DNA from: Megalonaias nervosa
Lineage: Eukaryota > Mollusca > Bivalvia > Unionida > Unionidae
Assembly (NCBI GenBank): GCA_016617855.1
Contig: JAECUM010003202.1
Span: 62,001-126,000, forward strand
Direction: 5' to 3'
Length of the DNA stretch: 64,000 bases
Positions 10,470 to 21,400 of this stretch are shown piece by piece. A program made the translations under genes and the position numbers. Within the stretch, counting starts at the first letter, position 1; each line of letters begins with the position of its first letter. The notes below the pieces were generated by a model. That model was not told the origin of the DNA. It did not search any database and was given only the letters and a program-made list of their open reading frames with translations.

Positions 10470-11374
10470 TTGCTCCATTTTCCCACTGCTGCTGAATAAC
10501 CTCCTTATCGGTTACAATGTTGTGTATTCAAGTCTTTCAACATAAAATTGTTTTATTCGAGTCATTTCTACATAAAATTGTTCGGCAAGTCCCCCCTCCC
10601 CACCTCACCCTATGTCATCAAGTGGAATAACTGACTTTCTTCTAAAATAACACGTTTCCATTTACGTGATGACATGTTAATATTTGGTAATGATTTATTC
10701 AGGTGTTACTAGCTGTATGTGATTTAATTATGCAGACAAAACTTTTGCTGAGTGGACGATATGCCTTCTTCGTAAAGGAAGCGATAAATGTGTTATCACA
10801 TGATTTTTCGGTCTTTGTCTGGTACCCTGTTTTGTTCATGCTTAATTTCTCTGTGTGTGTGTTAATGTACAAAATCTATTTTTAGCCTATGCTGACCCTG
10901 TTATGATCTTGACAATTACGTCTGGTTGTAATCATCAAAGAGAAGAACTCGACAGATGTGTGAAGCCCAAAACTCTATCATAACATTGTTGAGCCCATTT
11001 CCCGTAAATGTCAGCTTTTATAGACAATGATATAATATTAATCTTAGTGTTACAATTACTTTAGTTAACACTTCTTTCAGTAATGGAAACTTGACATTGG
11101 GAGACTTGTATCAACGATAGAGATAATCTGATTACTTAATTTACATCATGATATGAATTAATTATTGGCTCTGGATACATTTGAAATAATAAGTGGCTGA
11201 TTGTGTGGGGAACAGTTTTCATTTTTGTACTAATATGCTGGCCGCTGGTCATGTTAGAGGGGTGGCTGTTCTTGAGGAGTACTTTTGAACACAAACTCGT
11301 CTGTGCCAAGGGATTCTGGACGTAAGAAGCGGGTGGCTGCTGGTTAGGGGGGCCATTCAAGAGGGGGACTACTG
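10470..11374. other. No gene seen; right part of the TA-flanked element
   Basis: Unique-looking sequence. The last 180 bases carry the subterminal repeats GGGTGGCTG and GGGGTGGCTGTTC before the right terminus. Confidence 0.45.
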
Positions 11375-11376
11375 TA

Positions 11377-12120
11377 TATTGTTAACACTCCTGGGAAGCA
11401 AAAACAAAAGTGACTTTGCCATATAAATACATTAAAGGAGTATGTTGATAGAGATAGCCCTGTTAATCATACAATCAATTTAGTTGTGCATGTCCCATGC
11501 TGTGAGGATGCAAGTGATGGAATGAAATCAGACTATAGTGACTTGGGTGTAACTAATCTTCAGAATTCAGAAATATTGAATAATCTGGACCAGAAACTTC
11601 ACATCTATAGCCACAGAAAAGAATGAATTAAAACAGCTATTATTTGAATATGAGCATTAGTCTCCAGATTTTCCAACATGAACAAACAAAATCAACTATG
11701 ACATTGAAATTGTAGATTCTGCACCTGTGAAACAACATTCATATAGGATGGACCCTCTCAAAGAGGAATATTTGAAAAAATAATTAAGTATTTGCTGGAG
11801 AATGATTTCATAAAACCAAATACCAGTAACTGGAGTTCACCATGTATTCTAGTGCCAAAACCAGATAATACTTTCTGCATGTGCACAGACTATAGAAAAG
11901 TAAATATTGTCACCAAAACAGATTCATTTCCAGTGCCAAGAATTAATGACTGCATTGACAAAATTGGAAATGCAAAATATGTCACAAAGTTTGACTTTTT
12001 GAAAGGAATCGGGAAAATTCCACTTACAAAATGGGCAAAGAAAATTTCAACCTTTGTAACACCAGATGGGCTTTATCAATAAAAGGTGATGCCGTTTTGG
12101 ATGAAATGTTCATATAGGAC
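11377..12120 (+). pseudogene. Ty3/gypsy relic, 3' part: integrase end followed by reverse transcriptase
   Basis: Reading on from the integrase cut at 7490, the first codons give NTPGKQKQK then LCHINTLKEYVDRD, the integrase C-terminal end. After a variable linker come LQNSEILNNLDQKL and DIEIVDSAPVKQHSYRMDPL, the region just before the reverse transcriptase, then NTSNWSSPCILVPKPDNTF, CTDYRKVN and PRINDCIDKIGNAKYVTKFD up to TPDGLYQ near 12080. The VTKFDFLKG stretch is the first catalytic Asp motif. The YxDD motif and RNase H are missing. Integrase upstream of reverse transcriptase is the Gmr1-type order. Confidence 0.75.
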
Positions 12121-12319
12121 ATTTACCCCCCTCAACCCCCCCCCCACCAGTCATTTACTTCCCCAGTCAGTTAACCCCAGTGAATTACCCTCCAAGTAAA
12201 TTATGTCCCTGGTCTTAGTTTAAGACCATAGAGTCGTAACAAATATTATTTGTTGCAAACTGAAAATTTATTCTCATGAAAATAAATAAAATCACTGTAC
12301 AAAACTTCTTTTTTTTCAG

Positions 12320-12444
12320 GAGCTTATAATATGTTCTGTCTTTACCTGTTACTTTGGCATCCTGAGTGCCTTTTCCCCCAACTTTATATGGATGCTGATC
12401 CTTCGAGGTCTTGTTGGCTTTGGAATAGGAGGTGCTCCACAGTC
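12320..12444 (+). CDS. SVOP: SVOP exon: helix 3 and start of helix 4
   Basis: Acceptor AG at 12318-12319 follows a pyrimidine tract; donor GTAAGT starts at 12445. The exon begins in phase 0 and leaves two bases of a serine codon. It encodes 41 full codons with LSAFSPN between helices 3 and 4, then [14 protein letters not shown], the glycine-rich helix 4 of SVOP/SV2 transporters. It is the first SVOP exon in the window. I found no exon for helices 1-2 in the 12.3 kb upstream, so the preceding intron exceeds 12 kb. Confidence 0.88.
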
Positions 12445-15400
12445 GTAAGTTGTGTTTCATTTCACTGGCCATGGTGATTTTGTTTATACATGTACATATT
12501 TTTGACAAAATTTAGTAAAGAATAATTTCAGGAAATTTATATGAATGCTTGTAATCAAAGGTACAACATAATAATTTCTGTTATTGTCACACTTTAGTGA
12601 CACTGAATAAAATATCTAATTTTGATGCGTTTAAATTTAGCAATATTTCACACAAGTTAGTTTTGTCTTCTAAATACCATGAGTAAAACTACAACACTTA
12701 CCAACATTTCTAAATTTGTAAACAGTATACAATAACTGAAGCAGTGCCATTGAATAGAACCAATCAGAAACTCAACCTTTCCCTCCATGTGTACATTAGA
12801 CTTACAGGTGGCCAATATTTATATGTAAGCCACTGATAACATGCATGCTGCAATTCACTTGATTTACAATTGTTTCATTTGATGGAAGTCTTTTGCCTCT
12901 TGTTATGACAGAATACAGTTTACAAGACATGTCTTTGTTAAATATATATGACAATTTAGGTTAAACATCCTTAAGATGATTGTGTTGTTGTTTTACAATG
13001 CTACACATAACTACAGGATGAAACAATAAATAAATATATGTACAGGATGAAACAATAAATAAATATATGTACAGGATGAAACAATATGTAGTGCAAGTGA
13101 ATGTTCTGCTTGGATTTTTGCTTCGTTTAACACTAGATGTACTACTGAAGGAAATTTGAAACTATGGAATGCTGCAGTAAATACAGGAGAGTGCCTGCTA
13201 TAATGACATGATTTGCCTGTATTTTTAATGTAGATTCCAGTTTAAAACCAAGACGGAGTTAAAAATATTTATGTGGCAATGCAAGAGTTAAAAAAGCATG
13301 CAGATAAAATGATACCACTGTAATGTTTGTTTACATGGTTACTGATTTTTTAAACGTTTACAGGCAAAACTAATGCTAGGTTGGTTTACACATATAAATA
13401 TTACAGCCATAGTCATGACAATATTTGGAACCAGTTACTTTTTCCAAGAATCTGGCTTCCTATGGATTGTGAGACTGTGTATTATACTGCATTTATTGAA
13501 GTTCCAAAGACATTTCTTTCACTTAAAGGTAAATGATAAAAATGATAAAATTACATGAAAGCCTTATTTCTAGTAAGCTATTGTCACTTTTATGATTCAG
13601 AAGCTTTTCTAGTTTTCCAGAAAAATGTTTGTTTGAATTGTGTTTTGTTCCAATCACATTTATTCATAAACTTGTATCATTTATTGGGATACCAGATGTG
13701 TCAATAAAATGTAATCATTTTGAATGTTGTTATATTTTTCAGTGTCACACTGTATTCTGAGTTTTTGCCATCAAAATCTAGAGCCAGATGTGTAGTTTTA
13801 ATTGAGGTAATGTCATAAATCTTATAATAACAAAATATAATATCATGTGTGAATTTAATTAACGCTACATAAACATTCATGCTTTGGCATTACAGTAGAA
13901 CATGTCATGAGCGACCTCTGCTATGAGTGACCACCTGTCATGTACGACCACAGTCGTAATGCACGGATCGATTTTATTATATAAACGCTCTGCTATGAGC
14001 GACCACCTGCTGAACGCAACCAGCGACCGCGATTTCTTGGCAAAATATGCATTTCGACACTGCTATGAACGACCGCATCACAAAAAAACGAGGATAAACT
14101 CCACCAACCTTTATTTAATCCCTGTAAGAATGACCGCTCATGCCATTCTAAATATAAAAAAAAAATAAAAATAAAAAATAGGCTGGCTACCGATCTCTGA
14201 ATATTTTTAGCTAGGCTTATAGTAATTACAGTTTCTGTCGTAAACCAGACTAAAGTATATGTAGATTATTTCCTAGCCTGGTTCGCTGCTTCGTATGCTC
14301 CCTGTGTTGTTCTCCGTTATTCGTATAGGGGTGAGGAAAACAGAAAGCATACAGAGCAGGGAACCAGACTAATTATTCCCGCACTTAACTTGCTTCCCTG
14401 CAGTTGTAGGACCTGGCATCCCTATGACGACTGTATCGCGAGAACAGACAGACACCAGTGACCTTTATGTAATCAATTATTACAACGACCGCTTGATTAG
14501 TATAGATTGTTCTGATCAAAAACAAACATAAAAAGAATATTTAAAGAAAGGATTGTTGCTACCAGTGATAGATGTTACAGTCCGTAAACCAGGCTAATGT
14601 ATATGTCATGAAATGCCATTGAAGTGCCAAAGTTGACAAAGTGGCCACGTATATTGTTTGTCTCGAGTTAATCGGTATTGCCAGGGGTGAATAAGGTCAT
14701 TGTCTATTAAACCAGCAAGAGAGAATCATTTGCGGGATTCGATTGATAGTGCTCAAGACTTGTGATGTTTGTTCCCCCCCCCCCATGTTAAGTGGTGACA
14801 TCCCAATCACAAAGCTGTCGTCTATTCAAGTTGCTGCGACCGGATTACACACTTTGCTTACAGAGTTAATCCCAGTATGTCATCTTTTAATGAAGCCATT
14901 GACTTTTGTCACTGAGTAAATGGTCCTGTTTCTGGATGAGATAATTATTATTTTTTTTTTTAATTGTTAGATATGCAATGCACTTGTATAGATTTTTCAT
15001 ATTTTCCCACAGCCACCGTCTTTACGTTCTATATTACAACTGAGCACTAATAATTTTAATAACAATGGACGAACCTCCAACTAAAAAGAGACAAATTTTA
15101 ATGCTGGAGAAAATAATTATTGTAACTGAAAGAAGTGAAAAAGTGCAGACTACTCGCGAAAAAGCGGTTTAAACGTTGGTAAAACAAATTTAGGTTGTTA
15201 TAAAGGAAAATGAGTAATTCAGAAACAATTTCATATGCTAAAACATGTGATCTTCAAATGTAAATGTGATTTCATGTTTAATGATGGCAGTATATCTTTA
15301 TTACAATATAATTTTGTTTTTAGATGAATGCATACAATATTTTAGCAACAACTACTAATAAAGAATAGAATATATGTACAGTGATTGTGGTTATTTTTCT

Positions 15401-18400
15401 TGAAATTGTTCTGAAACTGGACCTTGGAAACGTATTTTTGTACAAACCTGCTATGAAAGACCACCTGTCTTGAGAGACCGCTTTTTGTTGGCAGAAGGGG
15501 GGGGGTCTCTCATAACAGGTTTTACTGTATAAACATTGTTACAGTAGTTATGCTGTTGTTGATTTGAATAGAATTCAATAGAACAGAATTGCTGTTGATT
15601 GGAACAAAATTTAGGTGAACAGCATAGCTGTTTACTTGAATAGAATTCAATAGCATTGCTGTTGATTTGAACAGAATTTAGTAGAACAGCATTGCTGATG
15701 ATTTGAATAAAATTCAGTACAACAGCAGTGCTGTTGATTTTAATAGAATAGAATTCATAAGAACAACATTTTTTTTGATGGAATAGAATTGATTAGAACA
15801 GCACTGTTATTGATTTGATCAGCATTTAGTAGAAGAGCATTGCTGTTTATTTGAAAAGAATTCAGTTGAACATCATTGCTGTTGATTTGAATAGAATTCA
15901 GTAGGACAGTATTGCTGTTGATTTGAATAGAATTTTTATACATTGGCTGTATTGCTGTTAATTTGAATAGAACAGCGATATTTTTTGTTGATTTGAACAA
16001 AATATTTTTCAGTCAGCTTTTTTTAATGAATTTTTAAAAATGTTTGCTTTTGAAAATTTTTTGATAAATAATACTGAAAACATACCTCATATTGATTTCT
16101 TTTGGGATGTAAAGTGAAGCAGATTTTAAATTGACAGATTTTCACAATGTTATTAGGTCTATATGGCATATTTTATCATTGGGATAAATTTGGACCGTAT
16201 CAGTGTAACTCACATCATACACAATGTTATTAGGTCTATATGGCATATTTTATCATTGGGATAAATTTGGACCGTATCAGTGTAACTCACATCATACACA
16301 ATGTTATTAGGTCTATATGGCATATTTTATCATTGGGATAAATTTGGACCGTATCAGTGTAACTCACATCATGCACAATGTTATTAGGTCTATATGGCAT
16401 ATTTTATCATTGGGATAAATTTGGACCATGTCAGTTTAACTCACATCATATACAGTATTTACGTGCTTAAAAGTCCAACTGCAAACTACACAGATCCAGA
16501 TCTGCCGTTGCATAATGTACTGGCAGATCTGGGTATATGTAGTTTGTGCAGAGTGATCAGTACAACATATAACATGGACCCTGATCTGACAGTGCATTAT
16601 GAGACAGCAGATCAGGGAGTCTGTCGTTTGCAGTTGGACTTAAGTTATAAGTGAGTATATATGGTAATTTGCTGAAACATGAGTATCTGCTGATGTCAAT
16701 AGCAGGAAAAAAAAGCCTTATCTGAGCCATCTTGGTATTCACAAAGAGAACAAATGAGTAACTGACTTTGAAGAAAGAAGAAAGTTTATTCAAAGAAAAT
16801 ATGAGAATTTAAATGAGATTTAAAATATAGACATGAAAATAACTTTAAGGGAATAATTACACAGAATCTTTCATAATATTAATTTGCTGAATTTAAACAT
16901 GTTTTATCAGGAAATTAACTCTACTGGGCAAACATCAGAAGAGCTTTGATGGCCTTTTGTCTGTCATCTATTGTCCATCTATTATCTGTCTGTTAGAACA
17001 CGTTTGTTACACTCACATTCCATCTTTGCTCGCCAAGGTTCCGATATGATAACTCTATTTATACCTTGGCATATCAAACACATATTTCTGTGCTTCGGGT
17101 CTGTGAATTTCATTGGATGCAGCAACAAGCCACCACATCCAATCAAAATTAAGTTGTTCAAAATTTAACACTGTTTCTACCTGATTGAGACAAGGGGAGC
17201 ACACAACTTGAATGGACAGATAAAATAAGCAGTTTTCCACTGCCAGTCTGTGTTTGTACAAATACCTTTCACTCAAATACACCTTTAATGACTTCCCTCT
17301 GATACGTAGTCATACTTTTGATGTTAAACTTATAAAGTATCCTTTTTAAGTCAACTGCCTCCACCATTTTTGGCCGATGTAAAGTGCACCACTGTTACAT
17401 GCTTTTGGTTATTTGGCATTACATACTAAGGGAGGAAACTCATGAAATCCAATAGCTGTCACTAGGACAAAGCACTAAAATATATGTTCGATTTGCCAAG
17501 GCGTAGATAGGGTTTTGATTGGAACCTTGTCTAGCAAAGATGCACAAATTCATCATATCATGGTTTTGTTGGTTCTTTATGAATGGTTCCTCGTGGACAT
17601 CCAACATGGCCACTTTGGTATCCATTTTGAAAATCCAGTAATATAGTGCTAATCTGGAATGGAATGTCCAATGGAAATCATTGTGTTTTCATTAAGAGAG
17701 CATATGATGTCTTGTTTGGACTAAATGAAAATGCAGTGAATCTGAGATCCTATTCGGTTAGCATTGCAGCCATCGTTAATATCATGTTATGGCCTAAATA
17801 AAGTTTGCACCCATTAGAACCCCAACTGGTGTCGCCATCTTGAAATTTTGCTATCAATTGTACTCCTGACCGGATAATCATATTAACACAGGGACATGGG
17901 TTTTTCACTAAAGGACTTCTGATATTTAATTGGTCCTGAATGAAAATGGTGAGTTTTAGATCTTGACTGTGGAGGCTACATTGGCCAGCATGAAAATATT
18001 GTTAGTGCCACCTCACCTAAACAAACAGAGTGACATGAGGTTTCCACAAAAAGACTTCTTATGGTCCTAAATGAAAATGTTACTGATCATAGCTCTTTTT
18101 GGGCAATGATGATAGCCATTTTGATAGTCTTGTTATTTGTAGTTCTCTTGACCAAATGGTTATAGTGTTTTCATTCAAAATCTAGTTAGTCCCAAATGGA
18201 AATGATATTAAAACAATCTCCACACATCATGGCCATCATGGCCATCTAAAAAATTCTGTTTATCACTTCACATTTTGAAGTTATGGTCATCATCTGACAA
18301 TGTCAGTGTCAGCAAATCACTGTGCTCCTGCAATTGTTAAAGTTATTGTTCTTTATAAGTTGGTGCTTGTTGCAGTGTATGTCAGAATATTGTGATTGCA

Positions 18401-21400
18401 ACTAGTCTCGCCATTTTGAATGGTTGGCCATGAAACATTGTACATGTTATGGCCATCATGCACATGTCAACAAATCACTGTGCTCGTCTATGTTTATTTT
18501 GAGGTTTTGCCCTTGTCCTGAAGCTGAATGCAATGCATTGTTAGACAATATTGATAATGCAAATTGTCTTGCAGGTTTTTATTTATCATTGTAAAATTTA
18601 ATACTTATTATGGTCATCAGATGTACATGTTGATAAACCTTTGTTCTCCCCAGAGTTTTGTAGCATTTATTGACCATTCTGACTTACAGCTGGATGCAGC
18701 ATGTGACAGAATTTTATGAATGCAGCTACTCTTGTATTGTTTTGTAGATTGCTGTAAAACTTAGTACATATTTTAATCAACATAAAAGGGTATGTCCATT
18801 GATTAGTCAATTTACTCCCACTAATTTCAAAAGCATTATGCCCTTTTTTTTACTATTGGTATACAATCATCTCCATATTGTGATATGAGTGGGATGTGGA
18901 AGAGGCAGGAATGTATTTAAACATCAGCAAATTGCAATTTCTCTCACTGCATTTTTAGAAGATATGTTCACATGTATGTCTCTAGAATGTGCAGATTTGA
19001 AGTAACAGGAACTCAAGTATCCAAAACTCCCAATTATTGGGAATTCATGTATACAAAACTCCCAATTATTGGGAATTCATGTATCCAAAACTCCCAATTA
19101 TTGGGAATTCATGTATCCAAAATTCCCAATTATTGGGAATTCATGTATCCAAAACTCCCAATTATTGGGAATTCATGTATCCAAAACTTCCAATTATTGG
19201 GAATTCATGTATCAGTGCTTGTGGATTATCAACAGAATACATTTTGCAAGCACTTAAATTCACTTACATGTCTCTGACAGAAATGCCATTTATGGCAAAG
19301 ATTGGTATTCAGAACTAAGGTGAACTCAAGACAGTGAAAATTGGTATTCTAGGAGTAAAAGTGGATTCATGATGTTCAAATCATTTTCTTCCCCAGTATT
19401 AGAGTTTGTATTCCATGTACTTATATGTCATGTCAAACTGCAAACAAGATAGACTCTGATCTGCCAGCAAATCAGGGTCCATGTTGCTTGTTCTACTGAC
19501 TGTTTTTCTTCTGAATACTCCTAACAAACTGCATAGACCCAGATCTGCTAGCACATTATGTGACAGCAGATCTTGGTGTAGTTTGCAGTTGTACTCAGTT
19601 TATATTTGAGTATATATAGTTATTGAAATTTGTACTGTATTTGTCTCATTTTCATTTAGCCTGCCTTTGCAGAAGCTCAACCTAGCAATAAGTTTTATGT
19701 CTATATGCCTGTCTGTCTGTCTGTCTGTCCATCCATGCCCTTGATTTAAATTGTTGTTAAAGTCTTTTATATTAAGATCGGTGTTAAAACTTTTTATATT
19801 AAGCTCTGTGTTAAATTTTTTCTATATTAATTTTGGTTTTAAAATTTTTTTATGTTAAGGTCTTTGTTAAAATTTTTAGTATTTTAGCTAACATAAAAGG
19901 CAGGCTCAACAAAAATTGGTGTCTCTTGTTTCAGCTGTTTTGGGCAATTGGTGCCTGTTTTGAAGTCCTGCTGGCACTGGTAGTAATGCCTACTCTAGGA
20001 TGGAGATATCTGTTAGGACTGTCTGCTCTACCTCTCTTGGTCTTCTCTATTTGCTGTTTTGTAAGTACAGTCAAATATTTATGCCACTGTTACCCTCTCA
20101 GTTGTAGTTACATTTATTACCTTGTAAAAGGACAATTCTCACCATAGTGACAGCTTCTGATTTACTGGTTTTATGCACACCTGTTTGCATTATACTTTCC
20201 CACTGACCAAACATGAGTTGCATATATTCACAATTTTTGCACTGCAGAAAGTTATTCAAACCAGGTTTGATAAATAATCACATTTAGGTACTGTATGTGT
20301 TATCCATTGTTCATGTTCACTACTTTTGTTTTCTTTTGAAATGATGAGTGATGAATTCCATATTCCATGGCATATCAGTGAAAGTAAATACATTCTTTAC
20401 TTGTATAAAAATTTAGTCCAACTGCAAGTAACATAGACCCTTATCTACCATTGCATAATGCCCTGGCAGATCAGGGTCTGTGTTTTTTCTTCTGATTGCA
20501 TCTAACAAACTGTATGGACCCAGATGTGCCGGCACATTGTGCAGTGGCAGATCTGGGTCCATGCAGTTTGCAGTTGGACTAGACTTATCAGTGATTATAT
20601 ACAGTATAATATAAGCACAAGGTATCAGCCATTCCATTATAGGAAATGTTGCTTCTTGCAGCTGTTAACTTACATCAATTATATCTTTGATTTGAAACAA
20701 TATAATTAGTTTACTCTGAAAAAGAAATAAATAGATTGAAGAAAGATATAGCTTTTTATCTCAAAACAAATTCTGACGAGCTTGGTATTCTTGAGATGAA
20801 ATGTTATTTATGTCCCGGGAAAATAATTTACCAACTCATCTTGTTTATTATCTCCGACCCAATTAAGTTGTTGGCGGATTATAGAAATGGGTTTGATCCA
20901 GCCTGTTCATCTGATGCTCTGATTTCTTCTTCAGCTGCAGTATTCTGTACATTATGAAAACATCCACTGCCTCACAAATCTAGTTCTCACAAGCTGAAAG
21001 ATATTGGCAGTATCTTTGGCTTGTTTTAGAAATAAAAGTGACAACAAATTGTCTTCTTGTTGAGATGAAAATTAGACAAGTGGTTTTCCCTTGCATTCGG
21101 GGATTGGCACCAAATCACATCAGTTGTCAGCTACAAACCCTGAAACAAGTAATTTTACAAGTAAAAGAAAATGGAATGTAGAATGAATGAAGAATAAGTA
21201 CAAATGGAATGCAGAATGAATGAAGAATAAGTACAAATGGAATGCAGAATGAATGAAGAATAATACAGATGGAATGCAGAATGAATGAAGAATAAATACA
21301 GATGGAAGGCAGAGTGAATGAAGAATAAATACAAGTGGAATGCAGAGTGAATGAAGAATAAATACAAATGGAATGCAGAATGAAATCTGCTTTAATGACC

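Larger units (their letters stand above)
7493..11374. mobile_element. TA-flanked DNA element without transposase, inserted in gypsy
   Basis: Left end TACAGTGCTCCCCCTCTTAT and right end (complement) TACAGTAGTCCCCCTCTTGA are inverted copies flanked by TA at 7491-7492 and 11375-11376. The split retroelement reads on at both sides, which confirms the insertion. The end layout (CAGT, pyrimidine block, ACC..CCTTCT..CACC, AGTGG..GGTGGTCT) resembles the Tigger element at 40954, so pogo/Tigger is likely. No transposase was found in its 3.9 kb. It contains a LINE fragment, CT microsatellites and two copies of an AT-rich repeat. Confidence 0.6.

Noticed and set aside
19011..19212. CRISPR-like array
   Set aside because: Units are contiguous with no unique spacers, and the DNA is from an animal genome.
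19037..19318. Overlapping ORFs with repeating [22 protein letters not shown] peptides
   Set aside because: All three frames are open through the same 32-base tandem repeat, so the openness comes from the repeat.
20990..21130. Possible further DIRS terminal fragment
   Set aside because: Only about 16 bases (GGGATTGGCACCAAAT) match convincingly, too little for a call.
21155..21367. Minus strand ORF encoding repeated [10 protein letters not shown]
   Set aside because: A 33-base tandem repeat read in frame; no promoter, splice or homology support.
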